Below, piece by piece: positions 52,618-60,355 of a DNA stretch of 64,000 nt (the first letter of the stretch is position 1; each line of letters starts with the position of its first letter). A program made the position numbers and the translations under genes. The DNA lies in assembly GCA_050184585.1 (NCBI GenBank), contig JBFXAF010000012.1:1-64000 (forward strand), given 5' to 3'. Source of the DNA: JBFXAF01 sp050184585. GTDB taxonomy: Bacteria; Pseudomonadota; Alphaproteobacteria; Rhizobiales; Rhizobiaceae. The notes beneath the pieces are model-generated. The model had not been told where the DNA came from. It worked only from the letters and a program-made list of their open reading frames with translations, and searched no databases.

Positions 52618-53556
52618 ATGTCGGCCAAGGATGACCGGTTTGAGAAGTTGGCGCAGGTTGCCTTTGGTAAAGCCTTCCAGCCTCAAGCACTGACCGCTTC
52701 CAACGAAACGATCGAACATCTGATCTCGGCCTTCGAGGATGCCGCGCAGTCTGATGACGATGGTCATGAGTACTGGTTCGCGCGCGACCTCCAGAAGCTG
52801 CTTGGCTACGCCAAATGGGACAATTTCCTCACGGTCGTGCAGCGCGCACGCGAAGCGTGTGAGGCGTCCGGCCATACAACCGCTGATCATTTTGCTGGCG
52901 TCGGCAAAATGATCAGTTTGGGCAAGGGTGCCGAGCGCGAGATCGATGACATCGTGCTCAGCCGATATGCCAGTTACCTGGTTGCCCAGAATGGAGACCC
53001 TCGCAAACAAGAGATCGCCTTCGCGCAGACCTATTTTGCGATCCAGACCCGTCGACAGGAGATCGCCGACGAGCAGGCCACGTCATACGCGCCATTGTCG
53101 GAGGACGAGCGGAGGTGCCTGCTCAGGGATGAGATCAAGGAGCACAACAGGAATCTGGCCAGCGCGGCGCGACAGGCGGGCGTTCGCGACGGCGTTGATT
53201 TCGCTATCTTCCAGACCCACGGCTATAAAGGGCTTTACGGTGGACTTGATGTGCCAGGCATTCGACGCCGAAAGGGCTTGAAGCCAAGCCAGCAGATTCT
53301 TGACCATATGGGCAGCACCGAGCTGGCTGCGAACCTCTTCCGCGCAACCCAAACGGAAGAGAAGCTGCGTCGGGAGAATGTCCGAGGGAAGGATGCGGCA
53401 AACCGGACTCATTTCGGCGTAGGCGCCAAAGTTCGCCAAACAATACGCGAATTGGGCGGGGACATGCCCGAAACGCTGCCGTCGGCAGAAGATATCAAGA
53501 AGGTCGGGCGGCGGCTGAAGAAGGGCATCGGCAACCAGAAGCGGCTGGCCGATTGA
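52618..53556 (+). CDS. DNA damage-inducible protein D (DinD) homologue
   Basis: The 312-residue protein has the DinD layout: BRO-like N-terminal part HEYWFARDLQKLLGYAKWDN, REIDDIVLSRYASYLVAQNG, FAQTYFAIQTRRQEI, IKEHNRNLASAARQAGV and GYKGLYGGLDVPGIRRRKGL, then a helical C-terminus. DinD is LexA-controlled and inhibits RecA filaments in E. coli. Its stop overlaps the trpF start (TGATG), an unusual partner. No GTTC-N7-GTTC SOS box was found in the short upstream gap. Base use looks slightly more AT-rich than that of its neighbours. Confidence 0.85.
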   Translation: MSAKDDRFEKLAQVAFGKAFQPQALTASNETIEHLISAFEDAAQSDDDGHEYWFARDLQKLLGYAKWDNFLTVVQRAREACEASGHTTADHFAGVGKMISLGKGAEREIDDIVLSRYASYLVAQNGDPRKQEIAFAQTYFAIQTRRQEIADEQATSYAPLSEDERRCLLRDEIKEHNRNLASAARQAGVRDGVDFAIFQTHGYKGLYGGLDVPGIRRRKGLKPSQQILDHMGSTELAANLFRATQTEEKLRRENVRGKDAANRTHFGVGAKVRQTIRELGGDMPETLPSAEDIKKVGRRLKKGIGNQKRLAD

Positions 53557-54218
53557 TGGCGTCGCTCGACATCAAGATCTGCGGGCTGAAGACCCCTGAC
53601 GCGCTGGCCGCCGCCCTCGACGGCGGGGCGAGCCATGTCGGCTTCATCTTCTTCGCTAAGAGCCCGCGCTACATCGCGCCGGCTGACGCGGGTACGCTGC
53701 GCGAGGGGGCGCGCAGCCGTGCGAAGGCGGTGGCCGTGACGGTCGACGCCGACGATGCGACGCTCGACTCAATCGTCGCGGCCATGAAGCCCGACATGCT
53801 GCAGTTCCACGGCAAGGAGACGCCGGAACGCATATCCGCCGTGAAAGCGCGCTTCGGCCTGCCGGTGATGAAGGCGCTGCCGGTCAGCGCCTCCGCCGAC
53901 CTCGGATCGGTCGCGCCGTTTCGCGGCATCGCCGACCGTTTCCTGTTCGACGCCAAACCTCCAAAAGGCGCCGAACTCCCCGGCGGCAACGGCGTCGTTT
54001 TCGATTGGTCGGTGCTGTCGGGCCTCGACCCATCCATCGACTATCTGCTTTCGGGCGGCCTCAACGCCGCCAATGTCGGCGAAGCGCTCAGGGTCGCCCG
54101 ACCGCCGGGGCTCGACGTGTCGTCGGGCGTCGAGAGCGCGCCCGGCGTGAAGGACCCCGCGCTGATCAAGGCCTTCTTCCGCGCCGTCAGGGCGGCCGCC
54201 GGAGACCGCGCCGCCTGA
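53556..54218 (+). CDS. trpF: Phosphoribosylanthranilate isomerase
   Basis: The 220-residue TIM-barrel enzyme of tryptophan synthesis has the N-terminal catalytic Cys in KICGLKTPDALAAAL, HVGFIFFAKSPRYIAP, LQFHGKETPE and the phosphate loop SGGLNAANV/DVSSGVESAPGVKD. Its ATG overlaps the dinD stop by one base, so in this genome its expression rides on dinD translation or on an internal promoter. Confidence 0.95.
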   Translation: MASLDIKICGLKTPDALAAALDGGASHVGFIFFAKSPRYIAPADAGTLREGARSRAKAVAVTVDADDATLDSIVAAMKPDMLQFHGKETPERISAVKARFGLPVMKALPVSASADLGSVAPFRGIADRFLFDAKPPKGAELPGGNGVVFDWSVLSGLDPSIDYLLSGGLNAANVGEALRVARPPGLDVSSGVESAPGVKDPALIKAFFRAVRAAAGDRAA

Positions 54219-54301
54219 TGCGGCAGTTTACTTTTTCGCGCCGAAAGGCTTAAGCGTCGGGCCAAGGGCGGTGAGCAGCCCCGCCCCGTCCTGGAAGAGC
54301 C

Positions 54302-55522
54302 ATGAACAAGCCGGCCGAACCCAATTCCTTCCGTACGGGACCCGACGAACAGGGGATGTTCGGCATATTCGGCGGGCGTTTCGTGGCCGAGACGCTGATG
54401 CCGCTCATCCTCGACCTCCAGCGGCACTGGGATGAGGCGAAGGCCGATCCCGCGTTCAAGGCTGAGCTCGACCATCTCGGCGCGCACTACACCGGCCGGC
54501 CGAGCCCGCTCTATTTCGCCGAGCGGCTGACGGCCCATCTCGGCGGCGCGAAGGTCTATTTCAAGCGCGAGGAGCTGAACCACACCGGCTCGCACAAGAT
54601 CAACAACTGCCTCGGCCAGATCCTGCTCGCCCGGCGCATGGGCAAGAAGCGCATCATTGCCGAGACCGGCGCCGGCCAGCACGGGGTCGCATCGGCCACG
54701 GTCGCGGCACGCTTCGGCTATCCCTGCGTGGTCTATATGGGCGCCACCGACGTGGCCCGCCAGCAGCCCAATGTCTTTCGCATGAAGCTGCTGGGCGCGG
54801 AGGTACGGCCCGTGACCGCCGGCCACGGCACGCTCAAGGACGCCATGAACGAAGCCCTCCGGGACTGGGTGACCAATGTCGAGGACACCTACTATCTGAT
54901 CGGCACCGCGGCCGGCCCGCACCCCTATCCGGAGATGGTGCGCGACTTCCAGTCGGTCATCGGCGTGGAGGCCAGGGAGCAGCTGATGAAGGCCGAGGGC
55001 CGGCTGCCGGACCTCGTGATCGCCGCCGTCGGCGGCGGCTCCAACGCCATCGGCATCTTCCACCCTTTCCTCGACGACCGGTCGGTCAGGATCGTCGGCG
55101 TAGAGGCCGGCGGGCACGGGCTGTCGGGCGACGAGCACTGCGCCTCGATCACGGCTGGTTCGCCGGGCGTGCTGCATGGCAACCGCACCTACCTGCTCCA
55201 GAACGCCGACGGCCAGATCAAGGACGGTCATTCGATCTCGGCCGGGCTCGACTATCCGGGCATCGGCCCCGAGCATTCATGGCTCAACGACACCGGCCGC
55301 GTGCAGTATGTGCCGATCATGGACGACGAGGCGCTCGAGGCCTTCCAGCTGCTCACCCGCATCGAGGGCATCATCCCCGCGCTGGAGCCCAGCCACGCGC
55401 TGGCCGAGGTCATCAAGCGCGCGCCCACGATGGGCAAGGACGAGATCATCCTGATGAACCTCTCCGGCCGCGGCGACAAGGACATCTTCACCGTCGGCAA
55501 GATCCTCGGGATGGAGCTTTAA
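54302..55522 (+). CDS. trpB: Tryptophan synthase beta chain
   Basis: The 406-residue PLP enzyme joins indole and serine. The PLP Lys is in HTGSHKINNCLGQ, the Glu in ETGAGQHGVA, and the phosphate loop in GGGSNAIG. Full length and intact. It is followed with no gap by the DUF4145 gene, whose TTG comes right after the TAA. Confidence 0.97.
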   Translation: MNKPAEPNSFRTGPDEQGMFGIFGGRFVAETLMPLILDLQRHWDEAKADPAFKAELDHLGAHYTGRPSPLYFAERLTAHLGGAKVYFKREELNHTGSHKINNCLGQILLARRMGKKRIIAETGAGQHGVASATVAARFGYPCVVYMGATDVARQQPNVFRMKLLGAEVRPVTAGHGTLKDAMNEALRDWVTNVEDTYYLIGTAAGPHPYPEMVRDFQSVIGVEAREQLMKAEGRLPDLVIAAVGGGSNAIGIFHPFLDDRSVRIVGVEAGGHGLSGDEHCASITAGSPGVLHGNRTYLLQNADGQIKDGHSISAGLDYPGIGPEHSWLNDTGRVQYVPIMDDEALEAFQLLTRIEGIIPALEPSHALAEVIKRAPTMGKDEIILMNLSGRGDKDIFTVGKILGMEL

Positions 55523-56233
55523 TTGGGCCAGAAGCCCAGAGACAAGATTCGGGGAGATTGTCCTCAGTGCGGACCCAATAGATGGGCTGAGGTCAAGGCC
55601 TCCCATATCAAGAGTGGCGATGAGCACGGCATTTATTGGCGTGCCGAGTACTTAACCGTTGAATGTCCGGCATGCGAAAAAGTCTATTTCGTAGAAATCC
55701 ATTCTAATTCCGAGAATGTGGAATATGTCCATTTCGGTGACGGTGGTGAAGATTGGCAAGAGGAGCCTATTGAGACGATTCGACAGTGGCCTTCCCCTTC
55801 GCGAGACCCGATCACCGAACCAGATTGGTTGCACTCCCTGAAGACGACGCAACCTCAGCTGGCTGAAATCCTGACCGATGTTTATCGCTGTCTCCGCGAA
55901 GACATGGGGCAGTTCGCAATCATGGGCCTCCGAACCTGTATCGACTACGCATGTGAGCGGCTTGGAGTCGATGACAGCCTTACGTTCGTTGCGAAGGCGG
56001 AGCAATTGGTGATGCGCGGCTACATCGGCACGGCGGAAAGGGATCAAATCTTAGTTGCTGTGGATGCCGGAAGCGCAGCCATTCATCGAGGTTGGAAGCC
56101 TGCGATTGAAGACATTGAAACTGTGAGGTTGACTGTGGAGAGCTTCCTGTTCCGACAGTTTGTCAATCCCGAAGGCATTGCACGCTTGAAAACCATTGTT
56201 CCTAATCGAAGAAGGGCGACACGTACGCCATGA
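55523..56233 (+). CDS. DUF4145-domain protein inserted between trpB and trpA
   Basis: The 236-residue protein has a zinc-ribbon-like N-terminus with two Cys pairs (CPQCG near 13, CPACEKVYF near 48) and a helical DUF4145-type C-terminal region (MGLRTCIDYACERLGVDDS, ERDQILVAVDAGSAAIHRGW). DUF4145 proteins often accompany restriction and defence loci; their function is unknown. The gene is visibly more AT-rich than its neighbours, starts at TTG just after the trpB stop and ends with an ATGA overlap with trpA, indicating horizontal insertion into the operon without breaking transcription. Confidence 0.8.
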   Translation: MGQKPRDKIRGDCPQCGPNRWAEVKASHIKSGDEHGIYWRAEYLTVECPACEKVYFVEIHSNSENVEYVHFGDGGEDWQEEPIETIRQWPSPSRDPITEPDWLHSLKTTQPQLAEILTDVYRCLREDMGQFAIMGLRTCIDYACERLGVDDSLTFVAKAEQLVMRGYIGTAERDQILVAVDAGSAAIHRGWKPAIEDIETVRLTVESFLFRQFVNPEGIARLKTIVPNRRRATRTP

Positions 56234-57069
56234 CCACCCGCATCGACCGCCGTTTCGAGGCACTGAGGGCCGAGGGCCGGCCGGCGCTCGTCACCTATTT
56301 CATGGGAGGCGACCCTGACTACGATACCTCGCTGGCGATCATGAAGGCGCTGCCGAAGGCCGGCGCCGACGTGATCGAGCTCGGCATGCCTTTCTCCGAC
56401 CCCATGGCCGACGGCCCGGCGATCCAGGCTGCCGGCCTGCGCGCGCTGAAGGCCGGCCAGACGCTGGAAAAGACGATCGGCATGGCCCGCGCCTTCCGCA
56501 GCGACGATCCCGACACCCCGATCGTGATGATGGGCTACTACAATCCGATCTACATCTACGGCGTCGAGCGCTTCCTCGCCGATGCGGTGGACGCCGGCAT
56601 CGACGGGCTGATCGTCGTCGATCTGCCGCCCGAGATGGACGAGGAGCTGTGCCTGCCCGCCGTGCGCGCCGGCATCAACTTCATCCGCCTCGCCACACCG
56701 ACCACCGACGACAAACGGCTGCCCAAGGTGCTCGAGAACACGTCGGGCTTCGTCTACTACGTGTCGATGACCGGCATCACCGGCTCGGCGCTGCCGGACA
56801 CGTCGAAGGTCGCCTCCGCCGTCAAGCGCATCAAGGGCCACACGGCGCTGCCGGTCTGCGTCGGCTTCGGCGTCAAGACCGCCGAGCAGGCGAGGGCCAT
56901 CGGCGCGTCGGCCGACGGCGTGGTCGTCGGCACGGCGATCGTCAACGCGGTCGCCAACGTGCTCGGGCCCGGGGGCGAGAAGACCGCCGATCCGGCCGAG
57001 GCGGTCGCCACGCTGGTCAGCGGGCTGGCGCAGGGCGTGCGCGGCGCGCGCCTTCAATCCGCCCGATAG
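56230..57069 (+). CDS. trpA: Tryptophan synthase alpha chain
   Basis: The 279-residue TIM-barrel subunit cleaves indole-3-glycerol phosphate. The catalytic Glu and Asp are in VIELGMPFSDPMADGPAIQA, followed by YYNPIYIYG, VVDLPPEM and VGFGVKTAEQAR. Its start overlaps the DUF4145 stop (ATGA), so it is probably translationally coupled to a foreign gene. Confidence 0.96.
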   Translation: MTTRIDRRFEALRAEGRPALVTYFMGGDPDYDTSLAIMKALPKAGADVIELGMPFSDPMADGPAIQAAGLRALKAGQTLEKTIGMARAFRSDDPDTPIVMMGYYNPIYIYGVERFLADAVDAGIDGLIVVDLPPEMDEELCLPAVRAGINFIRLATPTTDDKRLPKVLENTSGFVYYVSMTGITGSALPDTSKVASAVKRIKGHTALPVCVGFGVKTAEQARAIGASADGVVVGTAIVNAVANVLGPGGEKTADPAEAVATLVSGLAQGVRGARLQSAR

Positions 57070-57102
57070 AACCCCCATCTACACCTTCCGAAAGGGAGCG
57101 CG

Positions 57103-58047
57103 ATGAACTGGATCACCAACTACGTCCGTCCGAAGATCAACTCGATGCTCGGCCGGCGCGAGATGCCGGAGAACCTCTGGATCAAGGATCCCGAGACCGG
57201 CGAGATGGTCTTCCACAAGGACCTCGAGCAGAACCAGTGGGTGGTGCCGTCCTCCGGTCACCATATGCGCATCGGGGCGAAGGAACGGCTGAGATTCTTC
57301 ATGGACGACGGCGCCTACGAGGCGATCGAGACGCCGAAGGTGGTTGTCGACCCGCTGCGCTTCCGCGACGAGAAGCGCTATGTCGACCGCCTGAGGGACG
57401 CCCGCACCAAGACCAGTCTCGATGACGCGGTGCTCTCCGGGCTCGGGACCATCGACGGCCTGCCGATCGTCGCCGCCGTGCAGGACTTCTCCTTCATGGG
57501 CGGGTCGCTCGGCATGGCCGCCGGCGAGGCGATCATCCGCGCCTTCGAGGTCGCGACCGAGAAGAGGCGTCCGATGGTGCTGTTCGCGGCTTCCGGCGGC
57601 GCGCGCATGCAGGAGGGCATCCTGTCGCTCATGCAGCTTCCGCGCACCACGGTGGCGGTCGACCGCCTCAAGGAGGCGGGCCTGCCCTATGTCGTGGTGC
57701 TGACCAACCCGACCACGGGCGGCGTGACGGCCTCCTATGCGATGCTGGGCGACGTGCACATCGCCGAACCCGGCGCGCTGATCGGCTTCGCCGGCCCGCG
57801 CGTCATCGAGCAGACCATCCGCGAGAAGCTGCCGGAGGGTTTCCAGCGCTCGGAATACCTCATGGCGCACGGCATGGTCGACATGGTGGTGTCGCGGCTG
57901 GAGCTGAAGCCGACCATCGCGCGGCTGCTCAAGATCCTGATGAAGCAGCCGCTGCAGCCGCCGCTTGAGCCGACCGATATCCTGCCGCCGCCATCCGGGG
58001 CCGCGGCGACGGCGGCGCCCGTCGCCGAAGTCCGGGCGCAGGGCTGA
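57103..58047 (+). CDS. accD: Acetyl-CoA carboxylase carboxyltransferase beta subunit
   Basis: The 314-residue protein has the carboxyltransferase core (VAAVQDFSFMGGSLGMAAGE, FAASGGARMQEGILSL, GVTASYAMLGDVHIAEPGAL). The N-terminal zinc ribbon of E. coli AccD is degenerate: the segment WIKDPETGEMVFHKDLEQN to WVVPSSGHHMRIG has none of the four cysteines, as in other Rhizobiales. It makes malonyl-CoA for fatty-acid synthesis. It follows trpA by 33 bases. Confidence 0.95.
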   Translation: MNWITNYVRPKINSMLGRREMPENLWIKDPETGEMVFHKDLEQNQWVVPSSGHHMRIGAKERLRFFMDDGAYEAIETPKVVVDPLRFRDEKRYVDRLRDARTKTSLDDAVLSGLGTIDGLPIVAAVQDFSFMGGSLGMAAGEAIIRAFEVATEKRRPMVLFAASGGARMQEGILSLMQLPRTTVAVDRLKEAGLPYVVVLTNPTTGGVTASYAMLGDVHIAEPGALIGFAGPRVIEQTIREKLPEGFQRSEYLMAHGMVDMVVSRLELKPTIARLLKILMKQPLQPPLEPTDILPPPSGAAATAAPVAEVRAQG

Positions 58048-58108
58048 GGCCGGCTTCGAACGCCGCTATCGGCCTTGTGCCGGACGCTGTCCGGCAGGAA
58101 GCTTGTGC

Positions 58109-59449
58109 ATGACCGAGATTCGCACGACCGCCGCCGACCGCGAGATCGAACGCCTGATGGCGCTCCATCCGAAGGGCTACGACCTGTCGCTCGACCGGAT
58201 CCGGCGGCTGCTGGAACGGCTGGACAATCCGCAGGACCGGTTGCCGCCGGTGATCCACATCGCCGGCACCAACGGCAAGGGTTCGGCCGCCGCCTTTTCA
58301 CGCGCGCTGCTGGAAGCCGCTGGCATGCTCGTGCACGTCCACACCTCGCCGCACCTGGTGAACTGGCACGAACGTTACCGCATGGCGGCCGAAGGCGGTG
58401 GCAAGCTGGTCGCGGACGACCTCCTGGCCGACGCCATCGCGCGGGTCGCGGAAGCCAATCAGGGCCAGCAGATCACCGTCTTCGAGATCCTCACCGCGGC
58501 CGGCTTCGTGCTCTTTTCGGAACACCCCGCCGATGCCTCGATCATCGAGGTCGGGCTGGGCGGTCGTTTCGACGCCACCAACGTGATCGCGCGACCCGCC
58601 GCCACCGTGATCATGCCCATCTCGCTCGATCACGAGGCTCACCTCGGCGACCGCGTCGAACTGATCGCCGCCGAAAAGGCCGGCATCGTCAAGCCGGGGG
58701 TGCCCCTGGTCATCGGCGCACAGGAGAGCGACGCCGCGCGCGCCGTGCTGATCGAGACCGCCGAGCGGCTCGGCGCGCCGTTCCTCGTCTATGGCCAGGA
58801 CTTCCTCGCCCACGAGGAGCACGGCAGGGTCGTCTACCAGGATGACGACGGTCTGATGGATCTCCGCCTGCCGCGACTTCCCGGCCGCCACCAGTACGCC
58901 AACGCGGCCGCGGCGATCGCCACGGTCAAGGCGGCGGGTTTTCCGGTGACGGCGCGAACGGCGGACCGGGCCATGCTGGAGGTAACGTGGCCGGGGCGCA
59001 TGCAGCGACTCACCGCCGGCCGGCTCGTCGATCTCGGACCGGCGGGCGCCGAGGTCTGGATCGACGGCGGCCACAATCCCGGCGCGGCGATGGTGGTGGC
59101 GGAGGCGCTGACGGAGCTGGAGGAGAAGCGGCCGCGGCCGCTGTTCCTGATCGCCGGGATGATCAACACCAAGGACCAGACGGGCTACTTCCGCGCTTTC
59201 CAGGGGATGGTGCGCCACGTCTTCACCGTGCCGGTGAATGCCAGCGACGCCGGGGTTTCCAATGACGAACTCGCGACGCGCGCACTGGATGCCGGCCTGT
59301 CGGCCGAGCCGATCGCCTCGGTCTCCAATGCGCTGATGCTGCTGCGCGACACATGGGACCCGAGCGAGCCCGCTCCGCGCATCCTGATCGGCGGCTCGCT
59401 GTATCTGATGGGCGCGGTGCTGGCCGAGAACGGCTCCGTGCCGGAGTGA
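58109..59449 (+). CDS. folC: Bifunctional folylpolyglutamate/dihydrofolate synthase
   Basis: The 446-residue Mur-ligase-family enzyme has the ATP loop IAGTNGKGSAAAFSRALLEA, HTSPHLVNWHERY, EVGLGGRFDATN and the C-terminal IDGGHNPGAAMVVAEAL. It adds glutamate to dihydropteroate and folates. AGGAAG precedes the ATG. It closes the trp-acc-fol block. Confidence 0.94.
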   Translation: MTEIRTTAADREIERLMALHPKGYDLSLDRIRRLLERLDNPQDRLPPVIHIAGTNGKGSAAAFSRALLEAAGMLVHVHTSPHLVNWHERYRMAAEGGGKLVADDLLADAIARVAEANQGQQITVFEILTAAGFVLFSEHPADASIIEVGLGGRFDATNVIARPAATVIMPISLDHEAHLGDRVELIAAEKAGIVKPGVPLVIGAQESDAARAVLIETAERLGAPFLVYGQDFLAHEEHGRVVYQDDDGLMDLRLPRLPGRHQYANAAAAIATVKAAGFPVTARTADRAMLEVTWPGRMQRLTAGRLVDLGPAGAEVWIDGGHNPGAAMVVAEALTELEEKRPRPLFLIAGMINTKDQTGYFRAFQGMVRHVFTVPVNASDAGVSNDELATRALDAGLSAEPIASVSNALMLLRDTWDPSEPAPRILIGGSLYLMGAVLAENGSVPE

Positions 59450-59471
59450 CGCCTGCCCTTCAGCGGAGGGA

Positions 59472-59765
59472 TCAGCGCGCCTTTTCCTTCAGCTCTATCT
59501 CGATGAAGGCGAAATCGCCTTCTCCGACGCTGATGACATCGTGCTCCACGCCCTCCTTGCGAAAATAGGGCGCGCCGGCCTTCATGTCGGAAAAGCTCTC
59601 GCCGCCCGTGCTCTCGATCCTCACGCGGCCGTCGATCATCGGCACCACGATGTAGTCATGTCCGTGGCGGTGCCAGCCGGTGTTGTCGTTCTTGCCGAAG
59701 CGGTACTCGGTGACGATCACCCGTTCATTGTCGATGAGCACGGTGGCTTTGGCGGTTCCGGACAT
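59472..59765 (-). CDS. Small cupin-domain protein
   Basis: The 97-residue single cupin barrel has the metal motif WHRHGHDYIVVPM and VEHDVISVGEGDFAFIEIEL. It may bind a metal and a small ligand; no enzyme activity is assigned. GGAAGGA precedes ATG 59765. It is convergent with folC. Confidence 0.8.
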   Translation of the reverse strand: MSGTAKATVLIDNERVIVTEYRFGKNDNTGWHRHGHDYIVVPMIDGRVRIESTGGESFSDMKAGAPYFRKEGVEHDVISVGEGDFAFIEIELKEKAR

Positions 59766-59908
59766 GGCGGATTCCTTCCGATGAAGCCTGATCGTGCGCC
59801 CTTCGGCACACGCCCGCCAAGGGACACGACGCGATACTTTCGTTGGTGCAGGCTCGCAGAAAGCGACAACCAAACCAAGGCAGGGCGAACCTAGAAGGAT
59901 GCACGACG

Positions 59909-59935
59909 AAAAAGCCCGGCGCGAGGCCGGGCTTT
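59909..59935 (-). terminator. Rho-independent terminator of trxA
   Basis: On the minus strand AAAGCCCGGC-CTCGC-GCCGGGCTTTTT has a perfect 10-base stem and five T. It is located 24 bases after the trxA stop. Confidence 0.85.
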
Positions 59936-59958
59936 CAAGGCATCAGGCGCGGGGCGTC

Positions 59959-60279
59959 TCAGGCGGCGCCGGCAATCCAGTTGGACAGGACCGTCTTGGG
60001 GGCCGCGCCGACCTTCATGTCGGCCACTTCGCCGCCCTTGAACATCATCAAGGTCGGAATCGAGCGGACGCCGTACTGCGCCGCAAGTTCGGGGTTCTCG
60101 TCGATGTTCAGCTTGGCGATCTTCACCTTGCCGCCCATCTCCTTGGCGATCTCGTCGAGCGCCGGGGCGATCATCTTGCAGGGACCGCACCACTCGGCCC
60201 AGAAGTCCACCACCACGGCCTCCTTGGCGTCCAGTACATCGGACTTGAAGTTGGACTTGTCGACTTTCACGGTGGTCAT
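59959..60279 (-). CDS. trxA: Thioredoxin
   Basis: The 106-residue protein has the redox motif FWAEWCGPCKMIAP, then NIDENPELAAQYGVRSIPTL with the cis-Pro. It reduces protein disulphides in the cytoplasm. AAGGAC precedes ATG 60279; an in-frame upstream ATG at 60294 gives five extra residues. It follows addA by 76 bases on the same strand, the usual order in this group. Confidence 0.95.
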   Translation of the reverse strand: MTTVKVDKSNFKSDVLDAKEAVVVDFWAEWCGPCKMIAPALDEIAKEMGGKVKIAKLNIDENPELAAQYGVRSIPTLMMFKGGEVADMKVGAAPKTVLSNWIAGAA

Positions 60280-60355
60280 GGCGGCGTCCTTCACGGGTGT
60301 ATCGTTTGCCCTGACATGTGGTGCGTCAGCGCGGCTTCTTCAAGCGATCTTGTAG

